DNA of 64,000 nucleotides, from assembly GCA_012862575.1 (NCBI GenBank), contig BLSF01000082.1, positions 89,646 through 153,645 of the forward strand. Reading direction: 5' to 3'. The notes beneath the pieces were generated by a model. The model searched no databases and was not told the origin of the DNA. It was given only the letters and a program-made list of their open reading frames with translations. The DNA comes from Parietichytrium sp. I65-24A (taxonomy: Eukaryota; Sar; Bigyra; Thraustochytrida; Thraustochytriidae). Numbering within the stretch: the first letter of the stretch is position 1; each line of letters starts with the position of its first letter. Below, piece after piece: positions 29,635 through 41,574 of the stretch. The position numbers and the translations under genes are program-made.

Positions 29635-31986
29635 GGCACGCACAGAGATGTGAGGCCTGCCAACCCAGAGTAGAGCTCCTTGAGTGCCTTCGCCACAATT
29701 CACAAATTCTTCTTCCAAATACAGGACGGACTCTTTTCCCTTGCTCGCCTCAATGCCATAGCACGTCGAGGAGAAACTGCGAAGGCAAGCTACCGAAAAC
29801 CAGCCGAAAACCAGCCGAAACCCAGCCGGCCGCGACGGTCTCCTCTGCCTGCCTGGCGGCGCCTGGTGCTGGAGTGGCGAGCGGGCAGAAGCAAATGTCT
29901 GTGCTCAGAAGCGCAGACTTGCGTGTCGCGAGTAAACAAATGCCAAACGTCAGCCTCGCTGGGCCGACGCGTCTTGTCTCGTGAGTGCGCGGCCGAAATC
30001 TCCTTGAGCGCCTCTCACAAGGACTGCCTTTGTCTCTGTCGCCGTCTCTGTCTCTCTCTGTCTCTTGGAGTGGACAACTTTTTGTGCAAGGCCAGCTAGC
30101 TACCTAGCTCTTCGCCGAACAAGAGTGGAAACCTAAACGTTGCAGCAAGTGCCATCAACACCTTCTTGTGTATATACTTTTGTTTATATATTTTAGCTCC
30201 GACACTTCATGTCTTCTCCTCTCAGCTCAAGAAAATTTCACCCGATTTATGCAAAAACAAGTGATTCTCTTTCCCAGCCCCTCCCTCTCTTGCGCTCTTC
30301 TGCTCTTCCTCTCTTCCTTTTTCTTCTGTTCACAGTGCTCACAGCATTCAACAGTCCGAGAGGCAAGCGCGCAATTGGATGAGATGAAGTGAAAAGCTGT
30401 GAAATGAGATGATGTGATGGCAATACTCACACAACAGTCAGCGACATGACGGACAACAACGCCGCTTTCATCGCAAAGGCAAAGACAAATGACAAATGAC
30501 AAATGACAAATGGCAAGTGGCCAAGTCAAACTCAAAGAGAAAACCGCGAGCGAAGCACGAGAAAAGCAAAACAGCCCCGCCCATTACCGCCCAATAGCCG
30601 AGTTTTAAGAGTTACGTTGACCGCCAAGGCGCCGCCGCTTGTTCAGGCTCTCAGGGGTCAACCTGCGAGTTACACTAGGAACTCACCGACTGACTGACTG
30701 CCCATCGAGTCTACGTCAGTTGCAGTTGAGGCGGCTTATGAGTTCTCACTCCCTTTCTCTTTTTCTCCCTCGCTTTCTCCCTTCTCTGCCTGCCTGCATC
30801 AGAGAGTGTTGAGGGCGACTGCCACTGTTGTTATATGTTGTTATTGTCGTTGTTGTTGTTGTTGCTGCTGTCAGAGGTCCGGTTACTCTGTTACTCTGTC
30901 GGTACTGCACGAGTGCAAGCAAGCCGTTCCGCTTTTGCCTCGGCATGCCTCAAAATGTGGAGTTTGGTGAGTACAAGAGCCAAAAAGTAAGCGGCGGCAA
31001 TTTCTCTCCAATTGCGGTGTGTGTTCGTTCGAAAGCCGAACGATATCACACTGCAAAAAGTCGTCTTTTGCTTGCGCATTTCAATCAATCTCAATCAGTC
31101 AGTCAACTGCTCACGGTCGAGTTTGCAAGAATGCGAGGGCCAGCCAGGTCATAAAGCAGATCCACTCGTGCCCGTCGCTATTCGTATGTCATTGAGGCCT
31201 CATCTCCCTCTTCTTCCTCGCATTTCGACCACGGCTGATGGACCCGCACGGTGCGAAGTTGACCGTTTCCACTCTCTCTTACTTGGTATTGGCCGTCAGC
31301 AAGCACACCATGCCATCGTAAGCTGCGTCTCTCGCGAAGAGTCTGTGCAAGGTGTGGGCGGCAGCTTCACAACTACACAGGACGAATCGTTCCGTTCTTC
31401 CACCATCGCGTTTCTGGATATACCGTTTGGTTTTGGAAATGTTCGAGTTAGACTGCGTGTCGTCACTTTTTATTGTTTTCCGGCAGCGACGTTTCTTTCG
31501 CGATCTTGAGGCATCGAAAGTACGTCCACTTTTCTTTGCTCCGCGAGCATGTTTCGTAACTTGGCTTTCAGAATTTCCAAATTTCAGAATTTCAGAATTT
31601 CAGAATTCAGAAGAGAAATTGGAGGTTTCGCCTTTCTCAGACTGTTCTCCATTGCGCCAAGGGCTCTGCGCTCTCGCCACGGCCTCTTCCTGCGCATGGG
31701 ATGTGTGCCTTGCTCGATACTGACAGTGAGTGAGTACTGAGTTCCGGCATGCTTTTTCTCAAGAAGGCCTCGAGTGGCTTTGTGCTTTGTGCTTCAATCG
31801 ATCAAAGATGATCAAAGTGATTTCGTCTCTCGTCCTTCCTGTCCATGGCAGTGTCTATTGACATGGTGCTGCTCGCTAAGCTGCTATGCTGGCGCTCGGT
31901 ATGTGGGGTTAGCTGGTTGCACACTTTTGCGGAATGTCCCATTCCCGATCCACTCGCCATGCGCTCTCGATTCGATTGCACGGCAG
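29635..31986. other. Divergent intergenic region of 2.35 kb
   Basis: No convincing gene is found. It contains three tandem copies of CCAGCCGAAAA-type sequence at about 29798-29831, the run GACAAATGACAAATGACAAATGACAAATGG at about 30487-30516, GTTGTTGTTGTTGCTGCTG near 30850, and AATTTCAGAATTTCAGAATTTCAG near 31575. The frame of the next gene stays open upstream to 31774, but without an ATG. Confidence 0.5.
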
Positions 31987-32448
31987 ATGATCGAGTTTTT
32001 GCGCGCAGGCACGCATGCCTGCTCGAACTGCGCAAAGAATGGAGGGACCGAGCAGACCAGTAACTTGAAGGCTCTGTCTGAGCTTTGGAGATCCCCGGTG
32101 CTTCAAGCTGAAATGGAGTTGAAGATTGAGAGCGAGGTGGAGGGCGACGCCGCAGGCAAAAGTGCGGAGGATGATAGCTTTGCGCAAATGGCGAGCGACG
32201 TGAAAGATATTCACAACAAAGTCGCCTTGATGGAGATTATGCTGGCCGACCTTGTTCAATCTGTCCATACGCATTTGCTGTGGAAAGATCTCGGTATTGC
32301 CGCCCCCTCATGGGCAGGGTCGCCGGGTTCCAAGCATGGAGATTCGGCGCCCTTAAAGCGAGAGGCCGACGAGCAAGCTGTATCCGCTGACAACGCTGTT
32401 CCGCGAGAGCCGCAGCTGTTTCAAGGCGTTGTAGTAAAAAGGGAGTGA
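31987..32448 (+). CDS. Small acidic protein with three SUMO-type motifs, unknown
   Basis: The product is 153 residues from ATG 31987; the frame continues upstream to 31774 without an ATG, so an upstream exon or longer N-terminus cannot be excluded. The N-terminus has a Cys/His group (THACSNCAKNGG). An acidic middle is followed by a short amphipathic helix (DIHNKVALMEIMLADLVQSV) that may dimerise. Three hydrophobic-Lys-x-Glu motifs (LKIE near 46, LKRE near 122, VKRE at the very C-terminus) match the sumoylation consensus. This suggests, but does not show, a nuclear regulatory protein. I do not recognise a family. It converges on the hydrolase gene with only 105 bp between coding ends. Confidence 0.5.
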   Translation: MIEFLRAGTHACSNCAKNGGTEQTSNLKALSELWRSPVLQAEMELKIESEVEGDAAGKSAEDDSFAQMASDVKDIHNKVALMEIMLADLVQSVHTHLLWKDLGIAAPSWAGSPGSKHGDSAPLKREADEQAVSADNAVPREPQLFQGVVVKRE

Positions 32449-32553
32449 GCACGTTCGCATCGATTCGTCGAGGGGAGACTCGAATAAGATAGTCATGACA
32501 ATGAAACCAGAAATGATGAATGATTTACTGTACTTTGACACGTTTATGAATGA

Positions 32554-33864
32554 TTAGATCGGGACGTGCTCGTCCTTTTCCAAATGCTCAATCACCTTGT
32601 ACCAGGCGAGCATGCTGACCTTGATGTTGAAGTGGCCCAAGTATGGAATGATAACCCGGTTTTCGGGTTTAAAAAAGGGCGGGCAGGCGCTGTCCGGGCG
32701 CACGAGATGGTCGCACATTCCAGAGATCCCAAAATAGCTTCTTCCTTTCTGTTCCACCGATGCTTTCATGCGAGAACGAAGCTCAATTGTTGAGGCTGCT
32801 GTGGGGCAAAACTCTGCTCGGATGAGCTTCTTTGGAGGAACGATCCACGCCGGGAGATTCTTTTGCGCCCACAGGAAGAATGCCGAGCCGGCAAGGGGAG
32901 CTGACCAGGAAACCACATGTGAAACTGGTAATTTGCGCTCTTCCGCCAGGTATTCGGTGATGTAGCATGAAACAAGCCCGCCCAAGGAATGACCCATGAG
33001 AATCACCTTTTCAGGCTCCAACCCACGAGTCTTGAGCTTGTCCATGAGCTGGTCCATGGCAATTTCCGCACAGCCCTTAATCGTAGAGGTTTCGTCGGTA
33101 TGCTGGCGCATGCCTTTCCCACTAAAGTAGTTGATGCACAAGAACTCAACATTTTTCCCCCAAGGGCGAGCTCTCATGAGAAATTTTCCAACCAGCCACT
33201 GCGCTTCGTTGCTCCGGTTCCCGTGTACGAGAACAATGACGGTGGGGTTTGTTTTCTTGAGGTCCGCATCGCACGGACTGTTGAAGAGATGGTAGCTACC
33301 CACAGACCAGTCCGGCATCCTGCGATCAAAACACTCCCCAGCCGTCTTCAAAGCGGCAGTGCAGTACAAAAGCGTCACAAACACGGGCATCAAGATGATT
33401 TCACTCACCAGGGTGAAAGGCACACCAAACGCCGTTTGAAGTGCTCGGGGAACAATAAAGTCAACGATGGGGTACACACCATAGAGCAGCGGGAAAGTAG
33501 CCTTTGAAAGACGGATCTGCAAAGCAGGGGGCACGAACTTGGACGCAATGAGCAGGCCGATTCCACTTGCGACGCCGAAACACGCATAGAACGAAACTAC
33601 CGCCAGTGCGCGCACGTACCAGGCGCCAAATTGCCCGACAAACACGCAATAGTAAAGCCACGCAATGTTCATCGACACCAGGATTTGAAGTGGCGCTACA
33701 ATGCACCCTCCAATTAGCCCGATGAGCACCATCCCAGCGCTTGCCCCGGTCAAGTACGACACCACGCTGACGCACACAGCCAGTCGCAAAAGCAGTTTGC
33801 CCCACGCCCACACACGTGCATCTGGTCTCTGCACTCCCGAGGACCCCATTCTTTCCGCGCCCAT
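32554..33864 (-). CDS. Membrane-bound alpha/beta hydrolase (lipase-like)
   Basis: The product is 436 residues. The N-terminal half is a membrane domain with about four to five hydrophobic helices between residues 24 and 175. The C-terminal half is a serine hydrolase of the alpha/beta fold. VIVLVHGNRSNEAQW (about 209-223) is the strand and oxyanion-hole HGN motif. ILMGHSLGGLVSC contains the nucleophile elbow with Ser293. Asp385 (GMCDHL) and His411 (YLGHFN) complete a plausible catalytic triad. Likely substrates are lipid esters or other acyl esters at an internal membrane; specificity cannot be assigned. The start is ATG 33862-33864, with another Met at residue 6. The combination of a multi-helix N-terminus with a GHSLGG hydrolase suggests an integral rather than secreted lipase. 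Confidence 0.88.
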   Translation of the reverse strand: MGAERMGSSGVQRPDARVWAWGKLLLRLAVCVSVVSYLTGASAGMVLIGLIGGCIVAPLQILVSMNIAWLYYCVFVGQFGAWYVRALAVVSFYACFGVASGIGLLIASKFVPPALQIRLSKATFPLLYGVYPIVDFIVPRALQTAFGVPFTLVSEIILMPVFVTLLYCTAALKTAGECFDRRMPDWSVGSYHLFNSPCDADLKKTNPTVIVLVHGNRSNEAQWLVGKFLMRARPWGKNVEFLCINYFSGKGMRQHTDETSTIKGCAEIAMDQLMDKLKTRGLEPEKVILMGHSLGGLVSCYITEYLAEERKLPVSHVVSWSAPLAGSAFFLWAQKNLPAWIVPPKKLIRAEFCPTAASTIELRSRMKASVEQKGRSYFGISGMCDHLVRPDSACPPFFKPENRVIIPYLGHFNIKVSMLAWYKVIEHLEKDEHVPI

Positions 33865-35583
33865 CTTCTCAAGGCGATCTCAACAGCTCTAATCTACAAA
33901 CTACACTGTCGCTTTTGCTCCTGCCCCTGCCCTTGACCTTGCCCACGCGCTGCGTGTACGTGTGAGCTATCAAAATATGAAAAAGCAGAGTGAAACGGGG
34001 GCCCACCCTCAGAACTGACTCACTCAGTCCCGAGCTCCAAACCAAAAGCTACCTGGCACGTGACACGTGGCTCTGACGGTGGCGCCGGGGTCCAAGTCCA
34101 CGCCAATGTCGATGTCGATGTCGATGTCCAAGGTCGAGATCGAGGGCGCTGACTGCCGGCCGTGTGACGGTATGCCATGCAACAACGCCTGTACTGAGTA
34201 CTGCAAGCGCAGCGCATGTGGCAGTGTGTGTGGTGGAAATGTCTTTTAGTTACTAGCGCCTGTTTGCGAAAGGTCATGCAATCGACTCGATGTAATTTGT
34301 CCAGATGGTCCTCAGTAACATCCTCCATCTTCCATCATTCTTCCAACTTGTACGGGACGTCTGAGAGAAACCGTGACGAAATGAAACGAAACGAAACGGA
34401 AAGTATGTGTGACACAGACTGTGAGTTGCGTGAGTTGTCTTGGACCAAACTGACCAAGCGCGACATCTACAAGCTTATACATTCACTCATTCACTTATTC
34501 ACTCATTCACTGTCAGATCGAGAATGGTGAGAAGGGACAATGCGTATGTTACAGTACAACACATTAGAACGCTTTACGAGAAACTTCTCTTGCAGGCTGC
34601 TGATGATGAGAGAGAGGGAAATTTGAAGCGTCACTAAGCCAGAGCTTAGCTGCACTTATCTAACCTGCGTGTCTCTATGCCCTGTTCTTAAAGACAGCTG
34701 GCTACTGAGCTACCTTGACTGATGCTAATAAGGCTACCAAGGATAGTGCAGCTAGCTAGAGTCTATAGATTGGTGCATATTAGCATCCATGTGTAGCAGG
34801 GATAGTAGCTAACCCAATGCTTATTACATCTTATTCGCTCTTATTCCCGAAATACTCGTGGTCCGGACGCGTCACTTGCACGGACACGTGACTCACTAAA
34901 TCAGATTGAAACAACATACTTACGTCGCTGCGGGAATTTTTCCGTCACAAGTTCAGCTCTCGTACCGAACTCTTTACACTCTTTACACCTGAGGAATCTG
35001 AGGAACCCTTCTCAACATCCTCAGCTAAGCTATCCTATCTTTATCTACCCTTCCTATGACTCTTTCACCCGTTTCCGTAACCATTTCCGAGTCATCGAGC
35101 ACTTTACTACTGTCACATACTGTCACATTAGCCCGCTGAGTTCAGCGCCTATACCGGTACGACATAACTAACCTATCAACTAACAGAATCAACACAAGCC
35201 GAATAAGAGGTACCGGTACTGAGTAGATAGATGATGGTATATGAGTTCAGTGGAGCTGTTAGAGGTGTTACTCGAGTATTGCTAGTACTAGTAGATCGTT
35301 CTCTGAAAGGAAGAAGTGAGAAGTGGGAAGGACAAAGAATCAATCATTGATAAGGACATGGGTCGAGTGCGACAACTGGCAAAAGTCGCAGTCCTGCAAA
35401 GCGAATAGAGCGAGTGGCCCATTGCGAGCCTTTTGTTTGGCCCAATTTGCAAGCGATCATCGCTTGATCACTTGATCATTTGATCATTGGATCACTTTGA
35501 TAACTTGATCACTTGGTCACTTTGGTCACTTTGGTCACTTTGGTCACTTTGGGGTGGTGGGATAGATTCTTCGGTGCGGGAAA
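33865..35583. other. Divergent intergenic region between hydrolase and SFT2
   Basis: It contains ATGTCGATGTCGATGTCGATGTCC near 34106, a CATTCACTCATTCACTTATTCACTCATTCACT run at about 34479-34511, TACCGGTA at 35152-35159 and 35211-35218, and the tandem repeat described separately at 35456-35551. No supported gene is found. Confidence 0.5.
35456..35551. repeat. TTTGGTCAC / TTGATCAC tandem repeat just upstream of SFT2
   Basis: Three perfect copies of the 9-mer TTTGGTCAC (35521-35547) follow a degenerate run of TGATCAC, TGATCATT and TTGGTCAC units. The array ends only about 30 bp before the SFT2 ATG, so it lies in the promoter or 5' leader. Confidence 0.8.
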
Positions 35584-36108
35584 ATGCTGCCGTCTAGCAT
35601 GAGTAGCATGCCTGGGAGCATGCAAGAGGCGTCGGCGTCAGTGCGGGCGGCAGTGGGAGTGCAGGCTCAGGAGGAGCGAAATGAGAGCTGCTTTCCGGAG
35701 CTGAGCTACCAGACGAGGTTGTGGGGCGTTGGGATTTGCTTCGTGACAGGGATGATCATCTCGTTGATGGCCACCTTTTTCCTGTGGTCCGGAGGCATTG
35801 CCATGTTTGCCATCTTTTACACTCTGGGAAATATTGTAGCTCTGTTTTCGTCGGTATTCTTGGTAGGTCCAAAGCGCCAGTGCAAGCTCATGTGGAAGAA
35901 GGAGCGCATGGGCGCAACGATTATCTATTTGTTTTCCCTGGTGGTGGTCTTGATAGTTGCGTTTGCTGCTCCGCACCCAGCCCTGCCCTGCCTTATCTTG
36001 ATCCTCATTCAATTTGCAGCGGCAACCTGGTACACCCTATCCTTCATTCCATTTGCAAGAAGTATGGTCATTTCTTGCTGCAAGCAGTCCACGGGAGTCG
36101 GCGTTTAA
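35584..36108 (+). CDS. SFT2: SFT2-family Golgi vesicle transport protein
   Basis: SFT2 proteins are four-helix membrane proteins of the late Golgi that help vesicles from endosomes fuse there. This one has 174 residues, close to the usual 160-220. After a Ser/Met/Ala-rich cytosolic N-terminus (about 45 residues) come four hydrophobic helices: about 50-67 (WGVGICFVTGMIISLMATFF), 74-96 (MFAIFYTLGNIVALFSSVFL), 111-128 and 134-155. The signature GPKRQCKLMWKKERMGATIIY sits in the cytosolic loop between helices 2 and 3, as in the family. It starts at ATG 35584 close to a tandem repeat and ends 195 bp from the DRC4 gene, which is convergent. Confidence 0.92.
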   Translation: MLPSSMSSMPGSMQEASASVRAAVGVQAQEERNESCFPELSYQTRLWGVGICFVTGMIISLMATFFLWSGGIAMFAIFYTLGNIVALFSSVFLVGPKRQCKLMWKKERMGATIIYLFSLVVVLIVAFAAPHPALPCLILILIQFAAATWYTLSFIPFARSMVISCCKQSTGVGV

Positions 36109-36303
36109 ATCAAAAAATGCCTCCATTGTTGCGGCATAAAACACAAATTGTCATTTGATTGAAATCTTAAACCAAATACATGTATCCTCTCTTTTCCGTA
36201 TTTATTGTCATTGCTCAGTAACCATTAAAACAATGAGATAGGTAGAGAGAAAATCGTGTAACAAAACAGACCAGGCAAAGGGAGGAAATACACAGATTGA
36301 AGT

Positions 36304-37713
36304 TCATTTTGTTACAAGTCCTGCCGGCATGGAACTAGTCATGCTCGGAATGAGCTTCGCTAACGCAGCATCGTCTTCAGGGACCCCAAACTCCTGCAGC
36401 TTGGAAGACAGCGTTCGTACCGTATCGTTATGCGTCTTCTGAATGTACGCCAGATGGTACTCCATGTCCTTAAGAACGGCGTTGCGCTGGTCAATAACTT
36501 GGTCGAGCTCCATGGTGACCCTCTGCAACATGATTGGATCAACTTCTGAGCAAAGACTCCGAATCTGGTGGATCTTCTCCTCGTGAGTTGTTTGCATTTG
36601 ACTCAAGCGCTGCTCAAGCACAACATTTTTAAACTCTGATTTGCGCTGAACATCGCTAATCGTTTGCTCGAATGTGTCATAGATTCGGTCACGCTCGAAC
36701 TCGGTTCCCTTAAAGCGGGACTCCAGCTCCCTGTGTACCCTGCGCAGCTCCGAAAGCTCTCCGCGCAGCACCTTGAGCCGCGAGGTGGTGAGCCGCAAAC
36801 TTGTTTTGTCCTTTTCAAAGTCTTTCAGTTGGAATCTCAAGCCCTCGACTTCTTTCACGGCGATTGTTAAAGGTTCGCTCAGGCGCTTGTTCTCCTGAGC
36901 AATTTCGTACATGAGTTTCTGGTTGGCTGACGCCTTCTTCCTCATCTCGGAAACCTCCTCTTTGAGAGACTTGATGAGCTTGAGGTTGTCGTGAGTGATG
37001 TCGTTGTAGTAATTCTTGATCTGTCCGAACGCCTTGGCGTGATTCCGCATCAAGTCGTTGATATGCATGTTCTTTCGCTCCTCGATCTCGTGAATTTCCA
37101 CCTTGCGCCGAAGCTCAAGGTCTGCGCGCAGCTCGTCGAGATTTTCTTCGTACTTGTCCCGCAGCGCTTCGAGATTCTCCTCGAACGTTTCTTGCAGCTT
37201 GCTGAGATTCTTTTTGTGGGTTTCCTTCATCTGCTTGACCTTCTCCTCATTGTTGAGCTTGAGCTCGAGCAGTTCCAGCTTCAGGCCCCTCTTGTCCTCT
37301 CTCAAGTCTCCCATGCGCGTCTCGTGAGCCTCTTTTTCTTCCTGCTCCTGCGTCTCTCCCTCGGCGGCGCTGCGCTTCATGTTGTTTTTGTGCTCGTACT
37401 CGAGGTGTTTGACCTTTTGTGAGTACACTCGCACTTCAACCCTGTGGTTCTCCTCGAGTTGCTCCATCTCCTTTTCTCGGGTCATCACGTCCGTCTCGCA
37501 TTGCGACACTTCCTTCTTGGTAATGTCGTAAAACGTCTGAATCGTGTCGCGCTCGACTTGCACGTAGTTGCGATCTGCCACGGCTTTGTCCACTTGCCTC
37601 TCCATCTCCTCGATGGCCTTTTCCAGATCTTCATCGACCATGCCGTCAAACTCGCTGGGGGCCTCCACCACCTCCTCCTCCTTCTTCTTGCCCTTCTTCG
37701 CCTTCTTGCCCAT
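36304..37713 (-). CDS. DRC4: DRC4 / GAS8, nexin-dynein regulatory complex subunit
   Basis: DRC4 is a core rod-like subunit of the nexin-dynein regulatory complex that links outer doublet microtubules and coordinates dynein in motile cilia and flagella. The product is 469 residues, similar to animal GAS8 (about 478). It is almost entirely coiled coil after a Lys-rich start (MGKKAKKGKKKEEE). Family signatures include IQTFYDITKKEV, YYNDITHDNLKLIKSLKEEV, KTSLRLTTSRLKVLRGEL and the C-terminal VLKDMEYHLAYIQKTHNDTVR. Its presence shows that the organism makes motile flagella at some life stage. The start is ATG 37711-37713; a GA tract on the coding strand (37797-37820) lies in the leader. Confidence 0.96.
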   Translation of the reverse strand: MGKKAKKGKKKEEEVVEAPSEFDGMVDEDLEKAIEEMERQVDKAVADRNYVQVERDTIQTFYDITKKEVSQCETDVMTREKEMEQLEENHRVEVRVYSQKVKHLEYEHKNNMKRSAAEGETQEQEEKEAHETRMGDLREDKRGLKLELLELKLNNEEKVKQMKETHKKNLSKLQETFEENLEALRDKYEENLDELRADLELRRKVEIHEIEERKNMHINDLMRNHAKAFGQIKNYYNDITHDNLKLIKSLKEEVSEMRKKASANQKLMYEIAQENKRLSEPLTIAVKEVEGLRFQLKDFEKDKTSLRLTTSRLKVLRGELSELRRVHRELESRFKGTEFERDRIYDTFEQTISDVQRKSEFKNVVLEQRLSQMQTTHEEKIHQIRSLCSEVDPIMLQRVTMELDQVIDQRNAVLKDMEYHLAYIQKTHNDTVRTLSSKLQEFGVPEDDAALAKLIPSMTSSMPAGLVTK

Positions 37714-38945
37714 CTTGGAAGACGACGAGAGCTTTCTCGCACCTCTGGCTCAGAGCAACGAATACGCCTCGGCTGTTTGAATAAACCGCAACGCAATCTC
37801 TCTCTATCTCTCTATCTCTCGCGGGGGTTGCCGGCGTGCTCAAGCGACACGAGCTGCAGACTTTGCGACTGACTCAGTGACAATTTGCAGTCTCTTTAGC
37901 GCACGGACCAGGTTGAGCCAAGTATACTTTTAGTCAAACTAGTCAAACAACGGGATGGGAATGTGCCGCTAGTTTATAGTTGCCTAGTCAATTGGGTCGT
38001 TGCTTTTGCGTTGCGTTGCGGTATCCACGTGAATTGTGTGAATTGCAAGTGAAGGTGACGTCTGGGTTGTTGTGCGTGCGCCGCTTTGAGATCTGAAAGT
38101 CCTTGTTCCTTCCTTGGCTTTGATGTATTCCAAGAGTCTTTTCATCTTGCGCTGGCATCAACTCATCATTGAATCATTCTTTTCCGTGAACACGTTCAAC
38201 TAAGAACTTTCTCACTAAAAAAGTCCAAAGTTTCAAAGTTCCAATCTGCGGTAACGGACAAGTTTGCGTCTCGATGGGGCCCCTTCGTCACTCTCCGTCA
38301 GTACCATCACATAATCAGTCGATTAGAACACGTAACGATGGGGTCAAAAGTGACGTATATATTGGAGATTGTTGTCCGCTCGACCACATTCGACCACACA
38401 CTCTATGCAGCACTTGTAGACACCCCCTTAATACTCTCCATAGACGTTCCAGTAATTCAGCTAAACTATATTCAGCGAAAAGGCACGAAAAATTAGTGAG
38501 GTGAAAAATCAAAAATAATAAAATTTAATCAAAATTCACTACTAATCTCGCAATAGCGTAAACGCTAAAGCCAGACTCTTGGAATCTCTTGGACGTTTCC
38601 CCACTCCTACACAGTCCCACCGTTTCCGCTAACCCTCCCCAGTCTTCACCGACCTACCACCTCCTACGCCATTCCTTACTCCCCTCCGGTAAGAGCCAGT
38701 TAGGCATTCCGACTAATTGAGGGAACTGTGGAAAGCGGGCGAGTACATGCTGAACTGGAGTAGAGTAGTACACCATTAGGGGTACGCGTACGAGTACCGA
38801 GTACGACTCTCCACCCTTTTCCCCCCGTCGGTAGCCTCGTTCGCGTACCTTTTTGCGTACGCGCGAGCACCGTTGCTGAGGAGGACTGTGTTGTTGCAGG
38901 TGGAAGGTCTGCGTTGGAGGAGGAGGAGGATAGATTCTTGATAGG
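37714..38945. other. Divergent intergenic region between DRC4 and the CaaX protein gene
   Basis: It contains a CT run at 37797-37820 (GA on the DRC4 strand), TAGTCAAACTAGTCAAAC near 37930, and a GTACGCGTACGAGTACCGAGTACG palindromic cluster at about 38784-38806. No supported gene is found. Confidence 0.5.
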
Positions 38946-39971
<1,026 letters not shown>

Positions 39972-41574
39972 ATTATTTGTGGATCTTGAAACGGCGATGT
40001 GATATTCCTTTTGAGGGCCTCTGGTGCAACTTGTAGATTTACCTTTCAACGCACAAAGAGTAACATGAGTCGCTGGTGCGCGTAACTCATCCCCTCGACC
40101 TGTATGCTTGTCTACTCTTTATTATTTTATACTGCCCCATTACTTTGTTGGCCGAAGCAAGGTGGAAACTGGAAAATGTCATTGCAGGGCGGGAAACGGA
40201 GCCACGAAAAAGATTTTAATCGCGTTTGCTAAACCGAATTAACATTTTAAAAAAGCAATGTTCCCAACTTGTAGAATCGTTCCTGCATGTAATTTTGGCC
40301 TTCAGAATTCAGAGATAATAATATATCTTCACTGCTATTTTCGCAACTTTGCCACCTGTATGCCAATTGTTGACTGCGAATACCTCTTCCTGAATTCAAC
40401 TATGATCCAGCACTGCCAGTGGGTATTTCCTACACGCACAAGTAAGGCGACTTGGGCGAATTCGGGCTTCCCAAATATTGCTGTCTCAATGAGACTCGGC
40501 AAAGAGCGGCGCGCTCCTAATCAGGAGCCCTTTTACGACCCCGCAAACTGATAAGGGTTCGGAGCGAACAAACCGCAGTTCGCTCAACTCCGAGTTGCTG
40601 TGAGCGACCCTGCGGGGAGGTTTTGACAAGGCGGCTAGTTTCAATCCCTCGTCGGTCAAAATCCGCCGAGACGTTCCCATGGAAGGTGGGTCTACCGAAA
40701 ACCATAAAAGGTGTCTAAGCAACGGTAAAGACGGACAATTGGAGGCTCATGTGGTGCTGATACTCGAACAGAGGGTCATGTCACACACCAAACAAGTGCG
40801 TGATCCATTTCCACGAATCGACCGCACGAAGAGGAGAAGATGCTGCATCCCGTGGGCTGTCTTTCTGTCTCGCTTTCTTTACCTTGAACCTTTCAGTCTC
40901 TAAGGTTGTTGGTTTGCGCTTATACGCAGCTTCTTCAAAAGTGAATCGAATGGCATTGCATGTACTCGAATCCATCTCAGACTCGCGAGAGTGAAACAGA
41001 GAGAATGAAAGATCAGAATGAATTGGGATGGGTCGGGGCTCGTTTGTGAGAGACCAGACCTCAGAGAGAACGGGGTCCAGCGAGTGGGAAATGAAGTGCG
41101 TCAATGGGATGTGTAAAAAAGCTTTGCACTACAATAGGACCGGTAGAGTGTATGTACATTACTGTGACCAACTTGATGTGTCAACATCAACATCAACATC
41201 ATCGGTACTGGCTGAGAGTGCTGACGAGATGGGTTGAGGAATGGCCACCTACCCACCTACACATGCTGTTCGCTCGCTTGTCAGACTTTGAGGTTTGTGC
41301 AAATCTCCACAGCGAATGGTATGCGTAATTTGTTTCATGTAGTTGGTGAAGCTGAAGGATTGAACCGCACAACGATTGCCTGAGTTTAACGTCTTTTGAA
41401 TGACCATGGCTCCCAGACAAACGACTGATAGTGAAAGTGCGAGCAAGTGCGAGCAATCAGAGGTACATAAATCTGTCAGTTGGGCAAGCCTTGCAAACAT
41501 CCTGGGCCTCGAGTGCCCCAAAGATTTGAATCGAGTAGGGGACAAAAGAATGTCACCACACCTATTTCGAAGCT
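39972..41574. other. Intergenic region upstream of the PP2C gene
   Basis: No gene is supported apart from a possible short first exon of PP2C at about 41400-41462 (MTMAPRQTTDSESASKCEQSE), which starts in a good Kozak context and ends at a GTACAT donor. A short inverted-repeat-rich stretch lies at 40500-40680. (CAACAT)3 occurs at about 41183-41200. Confidence 0.45.

Noticed and set aside
31774-31986. N-terminal extension of the small SUMO-motif protein
   Set aside because: The frame is open but contains no ATG; the extension is rich in Cys and Trp and looks like untranslated sequence. A spliced upstream exon was tried (GTATGT at about 31896) but the phase did not fit.
33865-35583. Mobile element in the tandem-repeat-rich region
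   Set aside because: No transposase-like ORF, terminal inverted repeats or target duplication could be seen.
40500-40680. Possible small structured RNA or tRNA
   Set aside because: Some inverted-repeat character exists, but I could not build a cloverleaf, and there is no matching A/B box spacing.
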